Assembly (NCBI GenBank): GCA_031296305.1
Contig: JARLFZ010000005.1
Coordinates: 22,236 to 86,235, forward strand
Length of the DNA stretch: 64,000 nucleotides
Origin: Occallatibacter sp.
Lineage (GTDB): Bacteria; Acidobacteriota; Terriglobia; Terriglobales; Acidobacteriaceae
Direction: 5' to 3'
Part shown: in pieces, positions 1 to 9,937 of the stretch
Numbering within the stretch: position 1 is the first letter of the stretch
How the letters are laid out: every line of letters starts with the position of its first letter
Position numbers and translations under genes: made by a program
Notes under the pieces: generated by a model
What the model saw: only the letters and a program-made list of their open reading frames with translations
The model's database searches: none
What the model was told of the DNA's origin: nothing

Positions 1-2
1 TC

Positions 3-1232
3 GGGCAGGTCTTCCGCGCCATACTGGCGAACAAATTGCGGAGCTTTCTCACCATGTTTGGGATCGCCTGGGGCGTGGGGTCGCTCCTGGTGCTGGTCGG
101 GCTGGGCGAAGGTTTCCGCAGCGGGCAGCGCAAGCAGTTGGCCACGTTCGGTAACGACCTGGTGATGATGTGGGACGGCACCATTCCTGCGCTGCCCAAT
201 CAGCACACGGGAATGCGGCCCTATCAACTCACCGTGGGCGATGAAGCGGCCATGCGCCAATTGACAGATCTGAGGGCCGTCACGGGTTACCTGAGCCGCA
301 ACGATCTCTACCAGGTGAGTGCCTACGCGAACACTTCGGGGCAGGTGCTGGGCGTGGAGCCAAATTATTCTGAGGTGCGATTCCTGCCCATCGCGGAAGG
401 ACGATTCATTGACGCGTCCGACCAGGCCGAGCGGCGGCGCGTGGTGGTGCTCGGATCGAAGAATGCTCTGCTGCTGTCCCTTGGCCATCCGATGCTTGGC
501 GAAACCATCACCATCAACGACATTGCGTTTACCGTGGTGGGCCGCGCTGAGCCAGTAAGCCACGGCAACAACGACAGCGAAAACCAAAAGATCTACATCC
601 CGCTGACCACGATGCTGGAACTGTTCGCCATGAAGGGCGACAACGTAGCGCAGGACGCGCTGAGCTCCATTCAATATCAGCCCGCGAAGAGAGGCGACGT
701 GGCGGCGGCTGTAGTGGCGGTGCATCGCGTGATTGCCGAGCGCCACGGCTTCGATCCCTCGCTCATCGATGCATTCGAGGAGTGGAACACCATCCACACC
801 CAGCAGATGATCGCGGCCATCTTCAACGGCATGGATATTTTTCTGGGCGGTGTGGGGCTGGTGACGCTGGCCCTCGGCGCAGTGGGAATTATCAACATCA
901 TGCTGGTCTCGGTAACGGAGAGAACGCGGGAGATCGGCGTGATGAAAGCGGTGGGAGCCACGCGGCGCAGCATCCTGGCGCAATTTTTCTGGGAGGGGCT
1001 GTTGCTCACCGGCATCAGCGGCCTGATCGGCGTGGGCTTGTCCTGGGCATTTATGGCTCTGCTGCAGGAACTGCTGACAGGCAAGATGCCGGGCTGGGAT
1101 CCACCGCGTCTGGTGCCATGGTCGGCCGCGCTCGCGGTTGGGTCGCTGGCCATCTGCGGCATTGTGGCAGGACTTTATCCGGCGAGCAAAGCCGCGGCTC
1201 TCGATCCAATTGAAGCGCTGCGCAAGGAATAA
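3..1232 (+). CDS. ABC transporter permease, MacB/FtsX type (5' end truncated by window)
   Basis: Open frame runs to the window edge (GQVFRAILANKLRSFLTMFGIAWGVGSLLVLVGLGEG); C-terminal FtsX motif TERTREIGVMKAVGATRRSILAQFFWEGLLL...DPIEALRKE. Confidence 0.9.
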   Translation, partial: GQVFRAILANKLRSFLTMFGIAWGVGSLLVLVGLGEGFRSGQRKQLATFGNDLVMMWDGTIPALPNQHTGMRPYQLTVGDEAAMRQLTDLRAVTGYLSRNDLYQVSAYANTSGQVLGVEPNYSEVRFLPIAEGRFIDASDQAERRRVVVLGSKNALLLSLGHPMLGETITINDIAFTVVGRAEPVSHGNNDSENQKIYIPLTTMLELFAMKGDNVAQDALSSIQYQPAKRGDVAAAVVAVHRVIAERHGFDPSLIDAFEEWNTIHTQQMIAAIFNGMDIFLGGVGLVTLALGAVGIINIMLVSVTERTREIGVMKAVGATRRSILAQFFWEGLLLTGISGLIGVGLSWAFMALLQELLTGKMPGWDPPRLVPWSAALAVGSLAICGIVAGLYPASKAAALDPIEALRKE

Positions 1233-1271
1233 AAAACAGGGACTAAGGGACTAGGGACTGAGGGACTGGCA

Positions 1272-2513
1272 ATGCTGAAGGACATACTCGCGCAGGCTTG
1301 GGCGGCGATGCTCGCCAACATGCGCCGCACCGCCCTCACCATGTTGGGCATGGCGTGGGGCATCGCCACCGTGGTGGTGCTGCTGGGCTACGGCGCTGGG
1401 TTCAGCAAAGCCATTGAGGCCATCTTCGCGCAGTGGGGAACGGAAACTATCGGCTTCTTTCCCGGTCGCACCAGCCAGCAGGCGGGCGCCGACAAGGCCG
1501 GCGCAATTGTGCGGTTCACACTAGACGATGTGGACCGCGTCGCCGACAGCGTTCCCGGCGTCGACCGAATCTCACCAAACGAGTGGCTCAATAATGTAGC
1601 CGTCCAGAATGACCTGCATACGTACACGTGGGAGGTCGACGGTGTGCGCACTGCGTTTCAGGATATCTTCAAGCTCGACACCGATGCCGGCCGCTTCTTC
1701 AGCGGCCAGGAAGAAGATCAGCGCGCGCACGTGTGCGTGATTGGTTCCGAGGCCAAGACCAAGCTCTTCTCCGGCGAGTGGGCGGTGGGCGAAAGCATCC
1801 GGCTGAATGGCGAGATCTTCACCGTGGTTGGTGTACTCAAACCCAAGATGCAAGAGAGCGGCGACAACGTCAATCGGGTTATTTATATTCCATTCAGTAC
1901 CTTCAGCGACCTGAAGGACACGCATTACATCGACGGCATCTGGTTCAGTTATCACGGCGATCACATGCAGATCGAACAATCCTTGCGCGCGACGATCGCT
2001 GCGGCGCATCACTTCCGCCCTACGGATCATAATGCCCTGCATGTGGCCAACCTGATGACGCAGTTGTCGCAGTTCCGCATTCTGTCGATCGCGTTGCAGG
2101 TACTGCTCTCGATGGTGGGCGCGCTTACACTGGGCATCGCCGGCATCGGCCTCATGAACATCATGCTGGTGGCCGTGCAGCAGCGCACGCGCGAAATCGG
2201 CATTGAAAAAGCGCTGGGTGCGCGCCGCAACCAGATCCTCGTGCAGTTCCTGGCCGAGGCGCTCACCATCACCGGCGTCGGCGGAGCGTGCGGCATCGCG
2301 CTGGCGTGGCTCATCTCCTTAGCAGTGGGCCGCATCCCGTTCTACAGCGAGATCGCGCAAAATGCATCGAACGCCGACATTCGGCTCATCATCACCCCGG
2401 GCTCGGTCGCCATTGCCACGGTGATTCTCGTGGTTACCGGCCTTGTGAGCGGCATGATTCCCGCCATCCGCGCCGCGAATCTCGACCCCATCGAGGCTCT
2501 GCGTTACGAGTAA
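1272..2513 (+). CDS. ABC transporter permease, MacB/FtsX type
   Basis: MRRTALTMLGMAWGIATVVVLLGYG and QQRTREIGIEKALGARRNQILVQFLAEAL...LDPIEALRYE; tandem paralogue of the previous CDS. Confidence 0.9.
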   Translation: MLKDILAQAWAAMLANMRRTALTMLGMAWGIATVVVLLGYGAGFSKAIEAIFAQWGTETIGFFPGRTSQQAGADKAGAIVRFTLDDVDRVADSVPGVDRISPNEWLNNVAVQNDLHTYTWEVDGVRTAFQDIFKLDTDAGRFFSGQEEDQRAHVCVIGSEAKTKLFSGEWAVGESIRLNGEIFTVVGVLKPKMQESGDNVNRVIYIPFSTFSDLKDTHYIDGIWFSYHGDHMQIEQSLRATIAAAHHFRPTDHNALHVANLMTQLSQFRILSIALQVLLSMVGALTLGIAGIGLMNIMLVAVQQRTREIGIEKALGARRNQILVQFLAEALTITGVGGACGIALAWLISLAVGRIPFYSEIAQNASNADIRLIITPGSVAIATVILVVTGLVSGMIPAIRAANLDPIEALRYE

Positions 2514-2536
2514 TTGGCCGAGAGCATTGGTTGAGG

Positions 2537-5500
2537 TTAAACCTGGCGATCAGGCTCGCTGGTGGCTTCAACCGGGATGGACAGTGCCATTGCGAGAGCT
2601 TTGATACCGCGCAGATCCATTTTGCCTGTGCCGAGCACCGGGATGGCATCGACGTGGATGAATTGGCCCGATTTCGGCTTCCATAAGGCGGGCAGGTCGC
2701 ACTGCGCGAACTTTTCCAGCACAGGAGCAAGTTTGGACTCGGGAAGCGTGTGGATGACGACGATGCGTTCGCTCTTTTTTTCGTCGGGTACCGCGGTAAC
2801 CGCGAAGACTTGCTCGGCGGACTCGGCAAACTCGTTCAGTTTTTCTTCAATGAGAATGTGCGGCACCATCTCGCCGCCAATCTTGCTGAAGCGCGAAAGC
2901 CGATCGGTGATGGTGAGGAAGCCGTCTTCCTCCATCATGGCGATGTCGCCCGTGGTGTACCAGCCATCGTGCAGAACTTCGGCGGTCTTCTCCGGCTTGC
3001 CCAGGTAGCCGCGCATCACATTGGGGCCTTTCACGAGCAGCATTCCCGCGGTTCCCGGGGGTACGGGCTGGCCATTGTCGATGTCGACGATTCTGACGCT
3101 GACGCCGGGGAGCGGGTGGCCGATTTTGCCGCGGCGGGATGCGACCTGGCGCACTCCCGGAGCGCGAAAATCCTTGCCATTCACCGCGACGATCGGCGAG
3201 CACTCCGTGCAGCCGTAGCCCTCGAGAGGTCGAATGCCGAACTGGTCTTCGAAGGCGAGTGCGACGCGCTCCTGCAATTTTTCCGCGCCGACGAGCACGT
3301 ACTGTAGCGAGCCGAAGCTCTCAGGCGTGCAGCGGCGCATGTAGGCCTGCAAAAACGTGGGCGTGGCGACGAGGAGTGTGACGTTGTACTTCTCGATCAG
3401 TGCGCCGACAGTCTGCGCGTCGAGCGGATTGACGTGGAAGACCACGCCCACGCCGTGTACCGCGGGTAACCACAGCCCGGCCATGAAACCGAAGGAGTGA
3501 AAGAAGGGCAGGATGCCGAGAATTTTGTCGCGGCCATCCAGCATGAATACCTGCATGATCTGGCTGATGTTCGACGCGATGTTGAAGTGCGTGAGCATCA
3601 CGCCCTTGGGATCGCCGGTGCTGCCGCTCGAAAAGATGACGGTGGCGAGTTGATCCATTTGGGCTGCCCGACCTTTGCCGGTGGCGAATTCTGTCTGGAG
3701 CTTAACGCGATTGGCACCAAGTGCGCGCTTGAGCAGACCGGCCGGCATCAGCCAGGCCAGCGCCAGCGCGGCCAGCTTCTCAGTGAGACGCGGGGCGGCG
3801 AGTGCTTCTTCGAGCAGCAGCGTTCGGCCGGGGATGATCATGTTGGGGAAGCGCTCAAGAAATGCGCGCGACGTAATCACGACGTCAATGCCGCACTGTT
3901 GCGCGCTGCCGGCAATCACTTCGTTGGACGCAGTGTAATTCAGGTTGACCGGCACGCGGCCCGCGAGCATGAGCGCGTAGTTGGCGAGAGCGCCGCCGGC
4001 GCTGGGAGGAACCAGCAAGCCGATCATCGGTTGCTCGCCGACTTCTCGCCGCAAGCGGCGCGCGATGAAAACAATTTTCACGAGCGCCGATGCGAAGGAG
4101 AGGCGCGGCGTTTTGCCATCGGCCATAAAAAACTGCAACGGATGCAAGCGAGCCGTGTGCACAAAGGCACGGTCGAGCGTTCTCATGCGTGGCTTGCGCG
4201 CTTCAAAGGCTACGGCCTGCAGTTCCTGCACTGCCGCACGGACTTCAATCGCTGTTGAAGTGGGCGGCATGGGTTTTCCGAAGCTCACTGTGACGTGGTA
4301 GGGAATGTGGTGCGGCATCTTCCACAGAAAACGCCCGCGCTCGAAGCTGAAGATGCTGCCCCACACGCCGTCAAGGTTCATGGGAACGATGGGCACCGCG
4401 ACGTCCTTCATGATGCGCTCCAGGCCGCGGCGGAAGGGAAGCATCTGTCCGGTGCGCGTGATCTGGCCCTCGGCGAAGATGCAGACGATCTCGTCGTTGC
4501 GCAGCGCGTCGCTGGCTGTGTGCAGCGATTGCAGCATTTCGCGCGGATGCAGTTCGCTCGAAATCGGGATGGGGTTGATCATTTGCGCGAGGGGTTTGAC
4601 GTAGGGGTGGTCGTAGATGCCTTTGAACACCAGGAAGCGGATGGGGCGATCGGTGGCCGCGATCAGAAGCGCGACATCGACAAACGACATGTGGTTGCAG
4701 ACCAGCAATGCGCCGGTTTTCTCAGGAAAATTGTCGCGGCCGATCACGCGCACGCGATAGATGGTGCGCGTGGCGAAGAAAAGAATCAGGCGCCCGAACC
4801 ACTCGGGGAGCAGATAGAGAACGTAAGCCGTGGCGGCCGCTGTAATGACGGAGCCGGCGATGATGACGCCTTGGGGATTGAGGTGGACGTACTGGGTGAA
4901 GACGAAGTAGACGACAGATGAAAGCGCGATGCCGACGAAGGAGAGCAGGTTGGCCGCGGCGATGATGCCGCCCTTATCCTCTTCGCGCGGTTTGTGCTGA
5001 ATGAGCGCGTTCACCGGCACGGCGAAGAATCCCGCCCAGAATCCCAGCAGGCCCAACAGCACAGCCGATCCTGTCATGCCGTGGGGCATGACTCCGAGGA
5101 TGAAACCGGTGACGGTCATGCCGATCGAGCCGAGCGGAATCAGTCCGTACTCGATCTTGTTATCGCTCACCCAACCGGCGGTCATGCTGCCGATGCCGAT
5201 GCCCACGGCGAGCATGGCGTTCAAGTAGCCGGTTTTGGTCTGGCTGACGTGCAGTACATCGGGCCCGTAAATGACGATGGTGGAGAAGAGCAGGGAGCCG
5301 AGAAACCAGAAGTAGGCGTTGCCCAGCACGGCCAGAAACAGCGCCGTGTCTTTGCGCATTTTGCCGATTTGCACTAAGAGATCGCCGACAATATTGATGC
5401 GGAAAGGCTTCTCCGGCGCGGCAGCCGGCACATTGTCGACGCCGAGGCTGGTGATGAAACCGATCGCGGAGAGACCAAGCAGCACGTAGCCTGCGTTCAC

Positions 5501-6064
5501 TTCATGCCCGGAGAATTGCTGGCCCATCCACGCGCCGACCACCGTACCAATAATGATGGCGAGAAACGTCCATAGCTCGATGACGCCGTTGCCCCACGAC
5601 AGGCTCTTCTCAGGCAACAACTCGGGGAGCAAACCATATTTCGATGGCCCGAACAGCGCGGCCTGACTGGCCACCAGCGTGAGCGCGACCAGCGAAAGCG
5701 TGAGCGTGTGCGTGGCGAGGCCGGCTGTCGCCAGCAGCATCGATCCGAACTCCATGACCTTGGTCCAGATCGTGACCTGGCGCTTGCTGAAGCGATCCGC
5801 CAGCCAGCCGCCGGGCATGCTGAAGATGAGAAACGGCACCGAGAACAGGAAGGTGACGACGGAGACGAACGTCTCGCGCTGGGTCTGCGCCATGTTCATC
5901 CCGATAACGATCGAGAGCAGGAGATTGCGCAGGATGTTGTCGCTGAAGGCACCCTGAAACTGCGTCGCGATCAAAGACCAGAAGCCGCGGCGGCTGCGCG
6001 GCGCAGCGGCGGCGGGAGAGTTGGCAGGGTTCAACACAAGGGGATCACTCGAAACAGTGTTCAT
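2537..6064 (-). CDS. MFS lysophospholipid transporter - PlsC-like acyltransferase - acyl-CoA/ACP synthetase fusion (LplT-Aas-like)
   Basis: 1175 aa: N-terminal MFS (GGWLADRFSKR), central acyltransferase (VCNHMSFVDVAL, FAEGQITRTGQ), C-terminal AMP-ligase (IFSSGSTGDPKGVMLTH, GYGCTECSP, GWYTTGDIA). Confidence 0.88.
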   Translation of the reverse strand: MNTVSSDPLVLNPANSPAAAAPRSRRGFWSLIATQFQGAFSDNILRNLLLSIVIGMNMAQTQRETFVSVVTFLFSVPFLIFSMPGGWLADRFSKRQVTIWTKVMEFGSMLLATAGLATHTLTLSLVALTLVASQAALFGPSKYGLLPELLPEKSLSWGNGVIELWTFLAIIIGTVVGAWMGQQFSGHEVNAGYVLLGLSAIGFITSLGVDNVPAAAPEKPFRINIVGDLLVQIGKMRKDTALFLAVLGNAYFWFLGSLLFSTIVIYGPDVLHVSQTKTGYLNAMLAVGIGIGSMTAGWVSDNKIEYGLIPLGSIGMTVTGFILGVMPHGMTGSAVLLGLLGFWAGFFAVPVNALIQHKPREEDKGGIIAAANLLSFVGIALSSVVYFVFTQYVHLNPQGVIIAGSVITAAATAYVLYLLPEWFGRLILFFATRTIYRVRVIGRDNFPEKTGALLVCNHMSFVDVALLIAATDRPIRFLVFKGIYDHPYVKPLAQMINPIPISSELHPREMLQSLHTASDALRNDEIVCIFAEGQITRTGQMLPFRRGLERIMKDVAVPIVPMNLDGVWGSIFSFERGRFLWKMPHHIPYHVTVSFGKPMPPTSTAIEVRAAVQELQAVAFEARKPRMRTLDRAFVHTARLHPLQFFMADGKTPRLSFASALVKIVFIARRLRREVGEQPMIGLLVPPSAGGALANYALMLAGRVPVNLNYTASNEVIAGSAQQCGIDVVITSRAFLERFPNMIIPGRTLLLEEALAAPRLTEKLAALALAWLMPAGLLKRALGANRVKLQTEFATGKGRAAQMDQLATVIFSSGSTGDPKGVMLTHFNIASNISQIMQVFMLDGRDKILGILPFFHSFGFMAGLWLPAVHGVGVVFHVNPLDAQTVGALIEKYNVTLLVATPTFLQAYMRRCTPESFGSLQYVLVGAEKLQERVALAFEDQFGIRPLEGYGCTECSPIVAVNGKDFRAPGVRQVASRRGKIGHPLPGVSVRIVDIDNGQPVPPGTAGMLLVKGPNVMRGYLGKPEKTAEVLHDGWYTTGDIAMMEEDGFLTITDRLSRFSKIGGEMVPHILIEEKLNEFAESAEQVFAVTAVPDEKKSERIVVIHTLPESKLAPVLEKFAQCDLPALWKPKSGQFIHVDAIPVLGTGKMDLRGIKALAMALSIPVEATSEPDRQV

Positions 6065-6260
6065 CGGCGAGGTGTTACAAAAACTGCGAGGGTTCCGCGG
6101 ATTTGCTCAATTCTACTTGAAATACAGGGAGCGAGGGAGCAAGCCACGCCAGTGGGCACAAATCGCCCGCCGGGGACTCCGGCAGGGCGCGAGAAAACGC
6201 TGTGCCTCTGCAGAATATCGAGATCATGAATAAACGGGGGTAGTCGCCGCTCTGCGAGAG

Positions 6261-6311
6261 CGGGGGTCGGGAGACCCCCGCTACAGCCGGTCAGGAGACC
6301 GGCGGTACGAT
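6261..6311. repeat. Dispersed palindromic intergenic repeat, copy A
   Basis: GCGGGGGTCGGGAGACCCCCGCTACAGCCGGTCAGGAGACCGGCGGTAC: two adjacent hairpins. Confidence 0.75.
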
Positions 6312-6325
6312 TTTGCTCGCCGCTT

Positions 6326-7183
6326 TTACGCTTTCAGGAATTTCTCGATGTTGGTGTAGCTGATCTGCAGGCTCTCAAGCGGGGGGCGCTCCGTCACATC
6401 CTGCTCCACATACATGTTGGGAACTCGGAACTGCTCCGCGAGCCGCAGAATGCTAGGCCAGTCGAGCGTTCCCATGCCCACCTCGGCAAAGTGCTGGGAG
6501 CCCGGCCCGGTATCTGTCGAGGTCGGCGCATTGGGCTTGCGGTCTTTGAGGTGGAGCGATTGCATGCGCGCACCATATTTTTTGAACAGCTCCACGGGAT
6601 CGCGCCCGGCCTGCGTCACCCAGTAACAGTCCATCTGCCACTGCACCAACTGGGGGTCGGTTGATTGCATCAGAATGTCAAAACCGGTGACGCCATCGAA
6701 TTGCTTGAACTCTGTGTCGTGGTCGTGGAAGCCGAACTTGAGGCCCATTTTTTGGGCTTGCTCGCCCCAGGCATTGTATTGATCGGCGGCGCGCTTGAAG
6801 CCGTCGGCAGAGTTGCCTACCGATTCCGGAACCGAAGAGCACACCGCGCATTCCGCGCCCAGTTCTTTGGCGTAATCGAGGCGCGCGCCGAAGTCGTTGT
6901 AACCGAAGTGCGCGCTGGGAACAATGAGGCCGGCATCGAGAATGGCCTGACGCAGGTCTTTCGCGGCCATTTTGTACTCGGCGACGTAGGTTTCCACGGT
7001 GCGATAGCCGATTTTGCGAATAGCGGCCAGCGTGCCGGGGAAGTCCTTGTCGACCAGGCTGCGCACCGTATAAAGCTGCACCCCGACAGGGCGATCCATC
7101 TTCTTGCCGATTGCGCGCGGCGCCAAGGCGCACGCGGCCACACCGGCCGCCGCTCCGGCAACAAATTCACGTCTGGTAGGCAT
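6326..7183 (-). CDS. Sugar phosphate isomerase/epimerase family TIM-barrel protein, probable Tat/Sec signal
   Basis: MPTRREFVAGAAAGVAACALAP leader; GVQLYTVRSLVDKDFPGTLAAIRKIGYRTVE, FGFHDHDTEF, SLHLKDR motifs. Confidence 0.82.
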   Translation of the reverse strand: MPTRREFVAGAAAGVAACALAPRAIGKKMDRPVGVQLYTVRSLVDKDFPGTLAAIRKIGYRTVETYVAEYKMAAKDLRQAILDAGLIVPSAHFGYNDFGARLDYAKELGAECAVCSSVPESVGNSADGFKRAADQYNAWGEQAQKMGLKFGFHDHDTEFKQFDGVTGFDILMQSTDPQLVQWQMDCYWVTQAGRDPVELFKKYGARMQSLHLKDRKPNAPTSTDTGPGSQHFAEVGMGTLDWPSILRLAEQFRVPNMYVEQDVTERPPLESLQISYTNIEKFLKA

Positions 7184-7517
7184 GGTGATTTCTCCTTAAA
7201 ACCAATCTTGTAACAGATACAGATGAATCGGCAGGGTAAGCGCACACATTGGACGAAATGACCCTTGCGAATCGAACCACTGACTCGGCGGCCCGGAAAC
7301 TGCACGTTCAGGGGCAGAAGAAATCTATTACGATTGATTGCAAGTGTCAAGAACCACGGCGGATCCCGGCGCCGGTGAAACCAGATTGAGCCAAGCTATG
7401 GAATAACGCGGAAGCGTGCATTATGGCCTGTCCAGCCGGGCAATTATCCTGGAATAGGCAGGCAAGGAATAAACGCCAAGGGCGTCTGGGCAAGCGCCGA
7501 TTGTGCGATAATTTGGA

Positions 7518-7547
7518 TTGACAATCGTTTGCAATCGATAATACTAT
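7518..7547 (+). promoter_or_regulatory. Candidate sigma70-type promoter upstream of the transaldolase, with CAATCG direct repeat in the -35/spacer region
   Basis: TTGACA (7518-7523), 18-nt spacer, TACTAT (7542-7547); CAATCG at 7522-7527 and 7532-7537 (10-nt period). Confidence 0.4.
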
Positions 7548-7687
7548 TCTTCTTCATTCCGGAGAGTAGAAAACTCCTTGTCTGGCTGTTGGAACTGATG
7601 AGTTTTGCTTTATCGATCGGCCGGAAAACATCGCACTGCCAGCGCCAGACGCGTGCAAACGGAAATTGAGTATTCGCGGGAGGAATC

Positions 7688-8692
7688 ATGCCGCAAAATC
7701 TACTGGAACAGCTACGTAAGCACAGCGTGATTGTCGTTGACACCGGCGACATCGAGGCCATGGAGCGCTTCAAGCCGCGGGACGCCACCACTAACCCCTC
7801 GCACATTACCAACGCGGCCAAGATGCCGAAGTATCAGCCCATTCTGGATGGGGAGTTGCTGAGCGCGCGCAAGGAATTGGGCGCGGACGCGAGCGATCAG
7901 GCGGTTGCCAACCTGGCTTTTCGTCGGCTGGGCATTGCGTGGGGCAAAAATATTCTCGCCGTGGTTCCGGGCCGCGTGTCGACCGAGGTCGACGCGCGCT
8001 TGTCGTACGACACCGAAGCCAGCATTGCGCAGGCGCGGAGCATTATTGCGCAATATGAGGCGGAAGGAATTTCGCGCGAGCGGATCCTGGTGAAGATTGC
8101 GGCGACGTGGGAAGGCACCCGGGCCGCAGAGGTGCTTGAGAAGGAAGGCATCCACTGCAACCTAACGCTGATTTTTGGAACGTTCCAGGCTGTTGCGGCG
8201 GCTGAGGCCGGGGCGACTCTGGTTTCGCCGTTTTGCGGCCGAGTTCTCGATTGGTACAAGAAGGAAACCGGAAAAGAATATTTCGGCGCTGACGATCCCG
8301 GAGTGATTCACGTGACCGCGGTTTACAACTACTTCAAGAATTTTGGTTACAAGACTGAGGTGATGGGCGCGAGCTTTTGGAATGTTGGCCAAGTGCGCGA
8401 GCTGGCGGGCAGCGATCTGCTGACGATTGCGCCGAAGGTGCTGGCCGAACTGGAAGCCGTTGACGACGAACTGACGCCGAAGCTCAGCGTTGAAGCGGCG
8501 AAGGCGATGCCCATTGAGAAAATTGTCGTGGACAGCAAGGAAACCTTCGAGCGCCTGCTTGCCGCCAACCGCATGGCCACTGACAAGCTGAAGGAAGGCA
8601 TCGAAGGTTTTTCCGCCGCGCTCGTCGAATTGGAGACGCTGCTGGCGAAGCGCCTTGCCGAACTGGAATCGCGCGCCACGGCAACCGCGTAA
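7688..8692 (+). CDS. Transaldolase (TalB-type fold); candidate sulfofructose transaldolase
   Basis: VDTGDIEAM, DATTNPSHI, VPGRVSTEVDARLSYDTEAS, ILVKIAATWEGTRAAE (Schiff-base Lys), SPFCGRVLDWY; the TalB ASFRN motif reads ASFWN here. Confidence 0.92.
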   Translation: MPQNLLEQLRKHSVIVVDTGDIEAMERFKPRDATTNPSHITNAAKMPKYQPILDGELLSARKELGADASDQAVANLAFRRLGIAWGKNILAVVPGRVSTEVDARLSYDTEASIAQARSIIAQYEAEGISRERILVKIAATWEGTRAAEVLEKEGIHCNLTLIFGTFQAVAAAEAGATLVSPFCGRVLDWYKKETGKEYFGADDPGVIHVTAVYNYFKNFGYKTEVMGASFWNVGQVRELAGSDLLTIAPKVLAELEAVDDELTPKLSVEAAKAMPIEKIVVDSKETFERLLAANRMATDKLKEGIEGFSAALVELETLLAKRLAELESRATATA

Positions 8693-8764
8693 TCACGGCG
8701 CGCGCAGGGCAAAGCGCAGCGCTGAAATTTAGCAGGGCTCGAAGGCGAGAAGAGAAGGACGCGA

Positions 8765-9937
8765 ATGGGCGTGGGAAATCTGATGATCGTGCAGGGCGGC
8801 GGTCCCACGGCCGTCTTCAACATCAGTTTGTCCAGCGCGATCTCAGAGTCAGTCAGCCAGGCCGGAGCGGGCCGCGTGTTTGGCGCGCGCTACGGCATGC
8901 GAGGGCTGGTCGAGGATGACATTGTCGAGCTTGGCAAGATGACGGCCAATGATCTCGAGTTTCTGCGCAACAGCCCGGGCGCGGCGCTGGGTTCCTCTCG
9001 CTACAAACCTTCAGAAGACGACTACGACCGCATGGTCGAGAACCTGCGCCGGCTCGATGTTCGATCGATGATTTTCATGGGCGGCAACGGCACCATGAAG
9101 GGCGCGGCGCTGGTGAGCAAGCGCTGCCGCGCTGCAGGATTTTCGATGCAAGTCATCGGCGTGCCCAAAACGGTGGACAACGATATCGCCGTGACCGACC
9201 GATGCCCGGGATATGCCAGCGCGGCCCGGTACATGGCGCAGACCACGCGCGACCTGGGCATGGATATTCGCTCGTTGCCGCAGCCGGTGACGATTCTCGA
9301 AGTGATTGGGCGCAGCATTGGATGGCTGGCGGCGGCAACAGCACTGGCAAAGGACAGAGAAGCCGACGCGCCGCATTTGATTTATCTCCCTGAGAGACCG
9401 TTCTATGCGGAGAAGTTTCTGGCGGACCTGGATCAGATTGTGACCAAGTACGGCTGGGCCATTGTGGTGGCGACGGAAGGAATTCGCAATCCCGATGGCA
9501 GCCTGGTCTACGAGCTGAAAGATGCCACGCATCTCGATCCGCTGGCGCGGCCGATGACAGGCGGGGTAGGACAGTTCATGGCGAACCTGGTGGGCGAGAA
9601 GTTGAAGATTCGCTGCCGCACGGAAAAGCCGGGATTGATTGCGCGCGCCGCGATGACGCAGGTTTCCGCGCAGGACCGTAAGGACGCCGAACTTGTAGCC
9701 CGCGCCGGAGTGCGGGCGCTGGCTGCCGGCGAAACGGAGAAGATGGTGTCACTGCTGCCACTTGGCGCTCAGAGCGAAAACGAGCTGGTTCCGTTGAGCG
9801 AAGTTGCCGACGCGGAACGGCCGCTGCCGGCGGAGTGGATTCTCGACGCGGCGATTCCTGTGGGCGACAAATTCTTCAACTACGTGAAACCATTGGTGGG
9901 CGAGCTGGCGCCGTATTTCGTCCGCTATACGAATTGA
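8765..9937 (+). CDS. 6-phosphofructokinase family (PfkA-type) sugar kinase
   Basis: QGGGPTAVFN, MGGNGTMKGA, GVPKTVDNDIAVTDRCPGYASAARY, LEVIGRSIGWLAAATAL. Confidence 0.88.
   Translation: MGVGNLMIVQGGGPTAVFNISLSSAISESVSQAGAGRVFGARYGMRGLVEDDIVELGKMTANDLEFLRNSPGAALGSSRYKPSEDDYDRMVENLRRLDVRSMIFMGGNGTMKGAALVSKRCRAAGFSMQVIGVPKTVDNDIAVTDRCPGYASAARYMAQTTRDLGMDIRSLPQPVTILEVIGRSIGWLAAATALAKDREADAPHLIYLPERPFYAEKFLADLDQIVTKYGWAIVVATEGIRNPDGSLVYELKDATHLDPLARPMTGGVGQFMANLVGEKLKIRCRTEKPGLIARAAMTQVSAQDRKDAELVARAGVRALAAGETEKMVSLLPLGAQSENELVPLSEVADAERPLPAEWILDAAIPVGDKFFNYVKPLVGELAPYFVRYTN

Noticed and set aside
3497-4921. Plus-strand ORFs of 148-253 aa within the LplT-Aas gene
   Set aside because: Antisense shadow ORFs in high-GC coding DNA; no recognisable domains.
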